Source: an uncultured Senegalimassilia sp.
GTDB lineage: Bacteria > Actinomycetota > Coriobacteriia > Coriobacteriales > Eggerthellaceae
NCBI RefSeq assembly: GCF_934630535.1
Contig: NZ_CAKTVU010000005.1
Span: 81,741 to 145,740 of the forward strand
Direction: 5' to 3'
Length of the DNA stretch: 64,000 bases
This document shows positions 34,141-40,941 of the stretch, piece after piece (positions within the stretch are counted from its first letter, which is position 1; each line of letters begins with the position of its first letter). The notes beneath the pieces are model-generated. The model did not search any database and had not been told where the DNA came from. It worked only from the letters and a program-made list of their open reading frames with translations. Made by a program: the position numbers and the translations under genes.

Positions 34141-35301
34141 GTGGATTTCAATCTTTCGTCCGATCAAAAGAAGCTTGTGGCTGCTTTTCGTGCTTTCGGC
34201 ACGGAAGTGTTCACGCCCGACCACGTATCGCAATGGTGCAGGGATCAGGGCTTGCCCGACGATGTCATGAAGCGTTTCGCCGATACTTATTTCAAGTCCG
34301 TCGATAAACGGCTTTCCTCCGTTGCGGGGCATACGCTTCTCGATCAGGCGCTCATCATCGAGGAGCTGTCCCGATGCGCCGGCGCCACGCTGCCGTTCCA
34401 AAACGATCTGTTCAATCTGCAGATCGTCGATGCGCTTGCCGCCGCTGGCAACGTGGATCCCGTCGTCGAGGAGTATCGATCGACGGGTCGCCTTATGTTC
34501 GCGCTCGCCATTTCCGAGCCGGAGGGCGGTTCGGATGTCATGTCCATGAAGACGAGCACGAAAACCCTTGATGGGAAGATCGTCTTGAACGGCCGCAAGT
34601 CTTACGTCAACAACGGCGAGTATGCTCCTTACATCGTCGTAGCCGCCATCGACGACGATGCTGAGACCGATGATGCGTATCCTGCGCTTGCATTGTGGCT
34701 TGTTCCTCGAAATCTGAAGGGCATCGCCGCGGTCCCCATCGACAAGATCGGGCAGGATATGCTTCCGTTCGCGTCCTTGTCGTTCCAAGACGTCGAGCTG
34801 AAGCCCGAATATCGCATCTCGTCCGATCAAGGCGATTTCAGGCGCCTGTTCCAAATGCTCGAATATGGTCGCGTGCTGCTGTGCGCGTCGTCGCTTGGCA
34901 TGGCGCAAGCGGCCATGGAGGACGCATGCGCGCATGCGCGCTCCCGAAAGGCGTTCGGCGTGCAGGTCGGCCGCTTCCAGCAGATCGAGACCATGCTGAC
35001 GGATATGGAGCTGCATCTCACCAACATGAGGTCGATCCTGTACCGTGCGGCATGGGCCGTCGATGAGGGCGATCCGGATCGACGCCTGGCCGTATCACTT
35101 ATGAAGCGATATATCCCGAAGACCGCTGTGGAGGTGGCATCCGATGCCATGCAGATCCTGGGCGGTTTGGGTTATACGGAAAGCTCTCGCACGTGCCGCG
35201 TTTGGCGCGACTGCCGAGGTAACCAGATCGCAGAGGGCACCGATCAGATCATGGTGTACATCGCAGCACCGCTGATCGCCGAGAAATACCGCGATTTTTA
35301 A
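34141..35301 (+). CDS. Acyl-CoA dehydrogenase family protein, CaiA-like (4)
   Basis: This 386-residue paralogue of the protein at 16728 shares AQAAMEDACA, an LYR(x)xW segment and GGLGYTESSRTCRVWRDCRG. Unlike it, this one retains the catalytic Glu (Glu365 in AEGTDQIM). The flavin motif is ALAISEPEGGSDVMSM. GTG 34141 follows AAGGGGG at 6 nt spacing; a longer frame starting at 34087 lacks a ribosome site. It is followed after a structured leader by the MFS carrier and LysR genes. It could act alone or pair with the 16728 protein. Confidence 0.9.
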   Translation: MDFNLSSDQKKLVAAFRAFGTEVFTPDHVSQWCRDQGLPDDVMKRFADTYFKSVDKRLSSVAGHTLLDQALIIEELSRCAGATLPFQNDLFNLQIVDALAAAGNVDPVVEEYRSTGRLMFALAISEPEGGSDVMSMKTSTKTLDGKIVLNGRKSYVNNGEYAPYIVVAAIDDDAETDDAYPALALWLVPRNLKGIAAVPIDKIGQDMLPFASLSFQDVELKPEYRISSDQGDFRRLFQMLEYGRVLLCASSLGMAQAAMEDACAHARSRKAFGVQVGRFQQIETMLTDMELHLTNMRSILYRAAWAVDEGDPDRRLAVSLMKRYIPKTAVEVASDAMQILGGLGYTESSRTCRVWRDCRGNQIAEGTDQIMVYIAAPLIAEKYRDF

Positions 35302-35466
35302 AAAATGTCCCATCGTGTAAATATCGAATCAGCAATTGTGCCGGTAAAAGTCTCTTTTATCGATTTCTATAGCCTATAGTTGATTCTGATATATACACAT
35401 ATCTCCGTAGTTGACCACTTTAATTCTACGAAACCGGATAAATGAGTGAGTTCTGTCCGTATCTTC

Positions 35467-35579
35467 CGTAGGTTTTGTGATGTACAAAGTACTTGGATAA
35501 GCGGAAGGGTGCTTATCCGGTTCATCACACCAGGGGTTCTAGGTTTGCGTTTTGCGAAGGAAAACCTACGACAAGGAGG
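35467..35579 (+). promoter_or_regulatory. Nested structured leader RNA abutting the transporter ribosome site
   Basis: Three nested helices are visible. P1 pairs CGTAGGTTTT (35467-35476) with AAAACCTACG (35561-35570). P2 pairs GTGATG (35477-35482) with CATCAC (35523-35528). P3 pairs GGATAAGC (35495-35502) with GCTTATCC (35511-35518). P1 ends 2 nt before the AAGGAGG ribosome site at 35573-35579. This geometry suits ligand- or protein-dependent control of translation. It matches no riboswitch class that I recognise. Confidence 0.55.
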
Positions 35580-35585
35580 TATGTT

Positions 35586-36854
35586 TTGGCACAATCGACG
35601 AAAGAGAAGATGAGCACGCGCCATCTTCTCGTGGTGCTCACGGGCATCATGATCACCTTCGGCTGCTCCGCGCTGTGCTTTTCCACGTGGGGTCTGTTCC
35701 AGCCGGTAGTTGCCGAGGGTCTTGGCGTTGAGAAGACCGCATTCGCAATGTATGTCACCGTTATGTATCTGACGATGACGGTTGCGTCTCCGTTCGCTGG
35801 CAAGCTCTTGCAGTCCATGGATGCACGCGTCATCCTTTCCGGTTCCGCCATCTTGGTGGTTGCGGCGTTCCTGCTCATGAGCTTCGCGAACACCATCGCT
35901 CTGTTCTATGTGGCTGCCGTTATGCTGGGCCTTGGCGAGATCACGCTTCTGTGGCTTGCCGTTCCTACGCTGATCAACCGTTGGTTTGCCGATCGCGCCG
36001 GCTTCTTCATCGGCCTGTGCATGGCGTTCACCGGTATCGGCGGCGCCATCTGGTCCGCTGTGTTCACCGCGCTGCGCGCCAACGGCATGGACTTCCACAC
36101 CATCTATCTGATCTGGGCGGTTATCGCTGCTGTGACCTCTCTGCCGTTCACGCTGCTGTGCGTGCGCAGCAAGCCTGAGGATTGCGGTCTGCAGCCCTAT
36201 GGTGCCTCCGTTGCCGCCGCTGCGGGCGCTGCTCCGAAGGCTTCCGGCCTCTCCGCTTCCCGTGCGATGAAGACCCCGACCTTCTACGCCGTGTGCGTGT
36301 TCGCCGGCCTCATCAACATCGCCATCCTGATCGCCATGCAGTTCCCGAGCTACACCAAGACCCTGACGAGCGCTCCGTTCGACGTGGCAGTCGTCGGTGG
36401 CCTCATGACCACGGTCATGATGGTCGGCCAGGCTCTGTTCAAGGTCATCCTGGGCGGTGCTGCCGACAAGAGCGCGAAGGGCGCTTTGATCTTCGCCTTC
36501 TGCGCTGGCGTTGCCGGTATCTTCCTGTGCTGGTTCGGCGCAGGCTCCGAGCTCATGCTCTACGCTGGCGCCTTCATCTTCGGCGGCTGCTACGCCACGG
36601 CCGTGGTTCTGGTTCCCGTCGTGGTTCGCCAGTCCTTCGGTTCCCGCGAGTACTCGCTGATCTACTCCCGTGTTTCCACCGTGTTCAACCTGATCGCGGC
36701 ATTCGCGGCCATGATCTGGGCTTGGGTTCAGACGTCCTTCGGCTTCACCGTCGTGTTCATCACCGGCCTGGTCATGCTGATCATCATCCTGCTGCTTGGC
36801 CTGTACGTTATGCAGAGCGCCAAGAAGTACAAGTCTGAGTGGACTACTGATTAA
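35586..36854 (+). CDS. MFS transporter (oxalate/formate antiporter-like organic-acid carrier)
   Basis: This 422-residue integral membrane protein has about 12 hydrophobic helices and the central loop pattern of the OFA/monocarboxylate carriers (LAVPTLINRWFADRAGFFIG, MAFTGIGGAIW). It would import the acid that the island activates, or exchange substrate for product. The start is TTG 35586 with AAGGAGG 6 nt upstream; the ATG at 35581 is out of frame, and ATG 35613 is an internal alternative. A structured leader lies immediately upstream and a terminator follows. LysR is the next gene. Confidence 0.9.
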   Translation: MAQSTKEKMSTRHLLVVLTGIMITFGCSALCFSTWGLFQPVVAEGLGVEKTAFAMYVTVMYLTMTVASPFAGKLLQSMDARVILSGSAILVVAAFLLMSFANTIALFYVAAVMLGLGEITLLWLAVPTLINRWFADRAGFFIGLCMAFTGIGGAIWSAVFTALRANGMDFHTIYLIWAVIAAVTSLPFTLLCVRSKPEDCGLQPYGASVAAAAGAAPKASGLSASRAMKTPTFYAVCVFAGLINIAILIAMQFPSYTKTLTSAPFDVAVVGGLMTTVMMVGQALFKVILGGAADKSAKGALIFAFCAGVAGIFLCWFGAGSELMLYAGAFIFGGCYATAVVLVPVVVRQSFGSREYSLIYSRVSTVFNLIAAFAAMIWAWVQTSFGFTVVFITGLVMLIIILLLGLYVMQSAKKYKSEWTTD

Positions 36855-36890
36855 GGGTTTCCTACATAGAGCTTACTCTAGAACCTAGTA

Positions 36891-36926
36891 CGAAGACGGC
36901 TCCGCAAGGGGTCGTCTTCGTGTTTT
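36891..36926 (+). terminator. Intrinsic terminator after the MFS gene
   Basis: CGAAGACG/CGTCTTCG stem extended by GCTCC/GGGGT around a GCAA tetraloop, then TGTTTT. Confidence 0.88.
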
Positions 36927-36987
36927 CAGCCTTGAAAACCGGCAGGAATCATCGTAAGCTTTTCGCCTTATGGGGTGTACTTTGGCT

Positions 36988-36993
36988 TTATAA
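36988..36993 (+). promoter_or_regulatory. Candidate -10 (TATAAT) for the lysR-type gene
   Basis: A perfect TATAAT lies 64 nt ahead of the LysR start. The -35 is not obvious, as is usual for regulated or autoregulated genes. Confidence 0.45.
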
Positions 36994-37056
36994 TGAAGAG
37001 AAGAGAATCTTTTTGTGAACGATGCTCGTCTCTCACATATTCGGAGGGTCAGGGGT

Positions 37057-37977
37057 ATGAATCTATCGCAGCTTCACTATTTCAAGAAACTGGCGGAAGT
37101 TCTTCATTACACGCGCGCGGCTCAAGAGCTGTTCATCACGCAGCCTACTTTGTCCGGTGCTATTTCATCTTTGGAGAACGAACTGGAGGTATCGCTGTTC
37201 GAGCGCTCCGGCCGTTCGGTCAGCCTTACGCCTCAGGGTGAGATCTTCTACGAACACGTATGCCTGGCGCTGCGCGCTATCGATGACGGTGTCGCCGCCG
37301 TGCAGGATCGGGGGCACTCCATCGTCGGCTCGATAAGCCTTGGAACCACCTTCACCGTGCAGGACGACTACTTACCGCTGCTCATGAAGGATTATTGCGC
37401 GGTCTGCAACAACTCGGTTCTCGCCAAAACCTACCAGGGGTTTACGAACTATCTGTTAGATCAGTTGCGCAAGGGGACCATCGATGTCGCCTTCTGCGGT
37501 AGGCGTGAAGGCGATTCGGAGTTGGTGTACTTCCCGGTCACGTACCGCAACTTGAAGCTGTGCGTGCGCGATGATCATCCGCTTGCGAAACGCGATCATG
37601 TCAGCTTTTCCGAAATCGCGAACATGAATCTGTCGACGTATCGTCGAGGTGCGCCGATCGGGGAAATGGTCAACAAGCTGCTTATCGACAACGGGCTTGA
37701 GGATGTCAAGCAGATCTACGATGACGACGTGTCCATGAGCTCGTTCATTTCCTTCAATTCGCCCGATTACGGTGCGATCATGCTCGACTCGTTAGGCCCC
37801 CGTCTGTTCAAGAACATCAAGTTCGTCGAGATCGACGAGGTGCCGGAGGGCTTCTACCGTATTTATATGGTGTACAACAAGAAGCATAACCACTCCCGTG
37901 CCGTGAAGGATTTCATCCAGTTCGTGCATACCTATAAAGGCAACGACACCTTCGAGGACGAAGAGATCTCGGAGTAG
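37057..37977 (+). CDS. LysR-family transcriptional regulator
   Basis: This 306-residue protein starts MNLSQLHYFKKLAEVLHYTR, the typical LysR helix-turn-helix with ITQPTLSGAISSLENELEVSLFER. A periplasmic-binding-like effector domain follows. GGAGGGTCAGGGGT lies before ATG 37057; an upstream ATG at 37015 is unlikely. It sits at the end of the island, next to the carrier and opposite the TetR end, so the cluster has a local regulator at each flank. The effector is unknown, probably the pathway acid or its CoA ester. Confidence 0.93.
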   Translation: MNLSQLHYFKKLAEVLHYTRAAQELFITQPTLSGAISSLENELEVSLFERSGRSVSLTPQGEIFYEHVCLALRAIDDGVAAVQDRGHSIVGSISLGTTFTVQDDYLPLLMKDYCAVCNNSVLAKTYQGFTNYLLDQLRKGTIDVAFCGRREGDSELVYFPVTYRNLKLCVRDDHPLAKRDHVSFSEIANMNLSTYRRGAPIGEMVNKLLIDNGLEDVKQIYDDDVSMSSFISFNSPDYGAIMLDSLGPRLFKNIKFVEIDEVPEGFYRIYMVYNKKHNHSRAVKDFIQFVHTYKGNDTFEDEEISE

Positions 37978-37987
37978 GCGTTTTTCC

Positions 37988-38674
37988 ATGGATGAACGTA
38001 TGTTCGAACGCTTGAACGCCTATTATCGGGATCTTTCGCGAACGGATACCCTTGCCGGGAGATGCTCGATGTCGCTTCCGCCGCAGCTTTCCGGCCTTCG
38101 CGTCATCGACGTGCTGTGCCGCAGCGGCAAGGGCGCGTTCAAGTTGAGCGATGCTGTTGGAGATGCGGGCTTCGTGCTAGGCATCGATCCCGACAAGTCG
38201 TGCATCGAGCGTGCCGTTGCAGCTGCTAGCGGAAATCACCGAAGCGGGCACGGGTGGTCGCGATACCTCCGATTCGAGCAAGCGTTCCCGGAGAACTTGG
38301 CGCAAGCGGGCTTGTCGGATGCCTCCTACGATGCCGTATATGTGAACTGCGGTCTAGCGGATGTTTTCGATCTGCCCGCTGCGCTTGCGGAGTTTCATCG
38401 TTGCCTGAAACCCGGGGGTTTTCTTTGGGTTGCCGAAGGCGTATTTCGCGGCGCGAGCGGGCATGAAGATGGAGTTTCGGATGAACCTGCGCCGATGCGG
38501 GCTGCGCCTCATCGCACGCTAACGATAGACGCCTTCGCCGCTTTATGCAGGGACGCAGGCTTCGGTCGCGTCGAGGTTGCGGATGTCGTTCCGGTTCCAT
38601 CGGGCCAGCTTGCGCTTTCGGAAGGTTGCGAGCGCACCTCGCTCGTGATGGCCGACATCAAGGCGACTGTTTGA
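37988..38674 (+). CDS. Class I SAM-dependent methyltransferase-like protein
   Basis: This 228-residue protein fits the Rossmann methyltransferase pattern: VIDVLCRSGKGAFKLSDAVGD, then GFVLGIDPDKSCIERA, DAVYVNCGLADVFD and the LKPGGFLWVAEGVF motif. Motif I is degenerate (LCRSGKG instead of GxGxG), so SAM binding may be altered or lost. It starts 10 nt after the LysR stop and probably shares its transcript. The general pattern is like ubiquinone/arsenite-type methyltransferases. Substrate unknown; it might be a degraded or regulatory member. Confidence 0.75.
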   Translation: MDERMFERLNAYYRDLSRTDTLAGRCSMSLPPQLSGLRVIDVLCRSGKGAFKLSDAVGDAGFVLGIDPDKSCIERAVAAASGNHRSGHGWSRYLRFEQAFPENLAQAGLSDASYDAVYVNCGLADVFDLPAALAEFHRCLKPGGFLWVAEGVFRGASGHEDGVSDEPAPMRAAPHRTLTIDAFAALCRDAGFGRVEVADVVPVPSGQLALSEGCERTSLVMADIKATV

Positions 38675-38721
38675 TTGCGCGAACCCCCCCTGCATCAAGA
38701 GCGTTGCGACGCGCATGGCTT

Positions 38722-38753
38722 CGCAAGTTCCCCGTGTTTATGGGGAACTTGCG
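38722..38753 (+). terminator. Stem-loop downstream of the methyltransferase gene
   Basis: CGCAAGTTCCCC and GGGGAACTTGCG form a perfect 12-bp stem with an 8-nt loop. No T-run follows. Confidence 0.6.
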
Positions 38754-38770
38754 TCTGAGGACGGCGGCGC

Positions 38771-38799
38771 TGGAAAATCAAAGGGCCGTATGGTATAAA
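38771..38799 (+). promoter_or_regulatory. Promoter of the rimP-nusA-infB operon
   Basis: TGGAAA at 38771-38776 and TATAAA at 38794-38799 are 17 nt apart, and TGG precedes the -10 (extended). It is 105 nt upstream of rimP, leaving a leader that contains a terminator. Confidence 0.7.
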
Positions 38800-38852
38800 A
38801 GGTATGCATTGCAGCAAGCGCGCGACGGCGCGCACCATACTTTCGCAGACGG

Positions 38853-38877
38853 AAAGTGGGTTTATACCCGCTTTTTT
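38853..38877 (+). terminator. Leader terminator ahead of rimP-nusA
   Basis: AAAGTGGG and CCCGCTTT form an 8-bp stem (one G-U) around TTTATA, followed by T's. It lies between the operon promoter and rimP, so most transcripts would need readthrough. Such leader terminators upstream of rimP-nusA fit autoregulation by NusA. Confidence 0.8.
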
Positions 38878-38903
38878 GTATGTTAGGGCACAGAAAGGAG
38901 CTT

Positions 38904-39380
38904 ATGAGCGTGCTCAGCAAGAAGGAAACCGAGCTGCTTGACGCGCTGGAGCCCCGTGCGGCCTCCGAGGGCATCGAGATCGTGACCGTGCAGGTCGTAG
39001 GCGCCAAGAAGGCGCCTACTATTCGCGTCTTCATAGACACGCCCGAGGGCGTGAGCTTCGATGAGCTGGCGAAAGCGCAGGCATGGATCAACGACATCAT
39101 GGATGCGCTCGACCCGTTCCCCGGAGCCTACACCCTTGAGGTGTCCTCTCCGGGCATCGACCGCCCGTTGCGCACGGAGCAGCATTTCGCGCGTTACGCC
39201 GGTCAGCAGGCCGTGGTGAAGCTCGCCCATCCCATCGACGGGCGCAGCAACTTCACCGGCACGATCGTCTCGGCCGATGGCGGCAACGTCGTCATGGAAG
39301 TCGATGGCCAGCAGGTCGTCCTGCCGATCGATCAGATGAAACGCGCCCACCTGAAGGGCATCGTGGATTTCAGCTCCTAG
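38904..39380 (+). CDS. rimP: Ribosome maturation factor RimP
   Basis: This 158-residue protein helps 30S subunit assembly. It has the RimP N-domain (GIEIVTVQVVGAKKAPTIRVFID) and YTLEVSSPGIDRPL, the family signature, with an SH3-like C-terminal domain. AAAGGAG precedes ATG 38904. First gene of the operon. Confidence 0.95.
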   Translation: MSVLSKKETELLDALEPRAASEGIEIVTVQVVGAKKAPTIRVFIDTPEGVSFDELAKAQAWINDIMDALDPFPGAYTLEVSSPGIDRPLRTEQHFARYAGQQAVVKLAHPIDGRSNFTGTIVSADGGNVVMEVDGQQVVLPIDQMKRAHLKGIVDFSS

Positions 39381-39411
39381 CCGGGGCTGTTTGGAGAAAG
39401 GAAGCTAAAAC

Positions 39412-40626
39412 GTGGCAAGTTCTGAGTTGATCGAGGCTTTGCAGGCCTTGGCCCATGAGCGCAAGATCGACGAGTTCTATCTGATCGACCGCTTGGAAGC
39501 CTCCCTGGCCAAAAGCTATCAGCATATCCTCGACCTCGAGTGGGATGCTCGAGTGACCATCGACCGCCAAACGGGCAAGATCTACGTCTACGAGCTGGTC
39601 CCGGTCGGCGAGCCCGATGAGGAAACGGGCGAGTACTCCGAGTTCGAGGAGCGCGACGTCACCCCGGCCGACGTCAGCCGCATCGCCGCGCAGAACGCCA
39701 AGAGCGTCATCAGCTCCATCGTTCGCGAGGCCGGCCGCCAGTCCATCTACGAGGAGTTCGCCGGCCGCGTCGGCGACCTGGTCACCGGCACCGTGCTGCA
39801 GGGCACGCCCGACTTCACCATCATCAAGATCCGCGATGGCGTCGAGGCCGAGCTTCCGCATTACGACGTGAAGCGCTATCCTGGCGAGCGTAACGAGCGC
39901 CCTGCCGGCGAGCACTATCGCCACAACCAGCGCCTGAAGGTGCTCATCATCGAGGTTCGCGATCCCGGTTCGGACGCTCCGCGCATGCGCGGCGAACAGG
40001 CCCGCCCGGCCATCGTCGTGTCCCGCACGCACCCCGACCTTATCCGCCGCCTGTTCGAGATCGAGGTTCCCGAGATCTACGACGGCCTGGTCGAGATCAA
40101 GTCCATCGCCCGCGAGCCCGGCGCCCGCTCCAAGGTGGCCGTCACCTCCCGCGAGCGCAACCTCGATCCCGTCGGCGCCTGCGTCGGCCCGAAGGGCAGC
40201 CGCGTGCGCATGGTCGTCGAGGAGCTGCGCAACGAGCGCGTCGACGTCATCCAGTGGGATGAGGACCCGGCCCGCTACGTCGCCAACGCGCTTTCCCCGG
40301 CCAAGGTCGATCGCGTCCTGGTCGACGAGGAGAACAACTACGCAACCGTCATCGTGCCCGACGACCAGCTGTCCTTGGCCATCGGCAAGGAGGGCCAGAA
40401 CGCCCGTCTTGCTGCACGTCTGACCGGTTGGCACATCGACATCAAGTCCGCCAGCTTCACCGGCGCGCCGCTTCCGAAGGCCGAGAACATGCTCATCGAC
40501 GAGGATGATTTCGAGGACGAGGAAGAGCTGTGCGCCTACGTTGACGAAAACGGCGTCCGCTGCCGCAACCATGCCCGTCCCGATAGCTGCTTCTGCGGCA
40601 TCCACGACGGCCTGGACGAGGAATAA
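39412..40626 (+). CDS. nusA: Transcription termination/antitermination factor NusA with Cys/His-rich tail
   Basis: This 404-residue protein has the N-terminal RNA-polymerase-binding domain, an S1 domain (GDLVTGTVLQGTPDF), and two KH domains (GACVGPKGSRVRMVVEELRNE; LAIGKEGQNARLAARLTGW). After an acidic linker (EDDFEDEEE) the last about 30 residues hold a C-x7-C-x2-H-x5-C-x-C-x2-H array, which could bind zinc; standard NusA lacks this. GTG 39412 follows AAAGGAAG. NusA modulates pausing and termination and probably its own leader terminator. Confidence 0.96.
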   Translation: MASSELIEALQALAHERKIDEFYLIDRLEASLAKSYQHILDLEWDARVTIDRQTGKIYVYELVPVGEPDEETGEYSEFEERDVTPADVSRIAAQNAKSVISSIVREAGRQSIYEEFAGRVGDLVTGTVLQGTPDFTIIKIRDGVEAELPHYDVKRYPGERNERPAGEHYRHNQRLKVLIIEVRDPGSDAPRMRGEQARPAIVVSRTHPDLIRRLFEIEVPEIYDGLVEIKSIAREPGARSKVAVTSRERNLDPVGACVGPKGSRVRMVVEELRNERVDVIQWDEDPARYVANALSPAKVDRVLVDEENNYATVIVPDDQLSLAIGKEGQNARLAARLTGWHIDIKSASFTGAPLPKAENMLIDEDDFEDEEELCAYVDENGVRCRNHARPDSCFCGIHDGLDEE

Positions 40627-40636
40627 GGCGTCACAT

Positions 40637-40930
40637 ATGGCAACGGCAACCAACACGGGCAAACGACAGCGCAGCTGCATCGCCTGCGGCGCGCAGGCCG
40701 ACAAAACGGGCCTGCTGCGCATCGTACGCACCCCCGAGGGGGCCGTTGCGTTCGATGCCACCGGCCGCGCACCGGGACGGGGCGCCTATGTGTGCTCCGC
40801 GGAATGCTTCGCAGCCGCGTGCAAGAGGAACAAGCTCGACCGAGCGCTTAAGGCGACGCTCGGCAGCGATGATTACGACCGGATCGCCGCCGATGTCGCC
40901 GCGCACGCGCGCGACGCGAGGGAAATGTAG
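40637..40930 (+). CDS. ylxR: YlxR-family RNA-binding protein (DUF448)
   Basis: This 97-residue protein contains the YlxR core RSCIACGAQADKTGLLRIVR and GRAPGRGAYVCS. Members bind RNA or act as nucleoid/transcription modulators; some have been reported to affect RNase P. It lies between nusA and infB, its conserved position. The ribosome site before ATG 40637 is weak, suggesting coupling to nusA, whose stop is 10 nt upstream. Confidence 0.92.
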   Translation: MATATNTGKRQRSCIACGAQADKTGLLRIVRTPEGAVAFDATGRAPGRGAYVCSAECFAAACKRNKLDRALKATLGSDDYDRIAADVAAHARDAREM

Positions 40931-40941
40931 AGGAGTGGTAT

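Noticed and set aside
13399..38674. Calling the island a bile-acid (bai) operon
   Set aside because: No hydroxysteroid dehydrogenase, no BaiE-like dehydratase and no BaiG-type carrier were seen; only the flavoenzyme, ligase and transferase families overlap.
13399..38674. Calling the island a carnitine (cai) operon
   Set aside because: The CaiA/B/C/D-like families are present, but the carrier is MFS rather than BCCT and the crotonase lacks the hydratase glutamates; substrate unproven.
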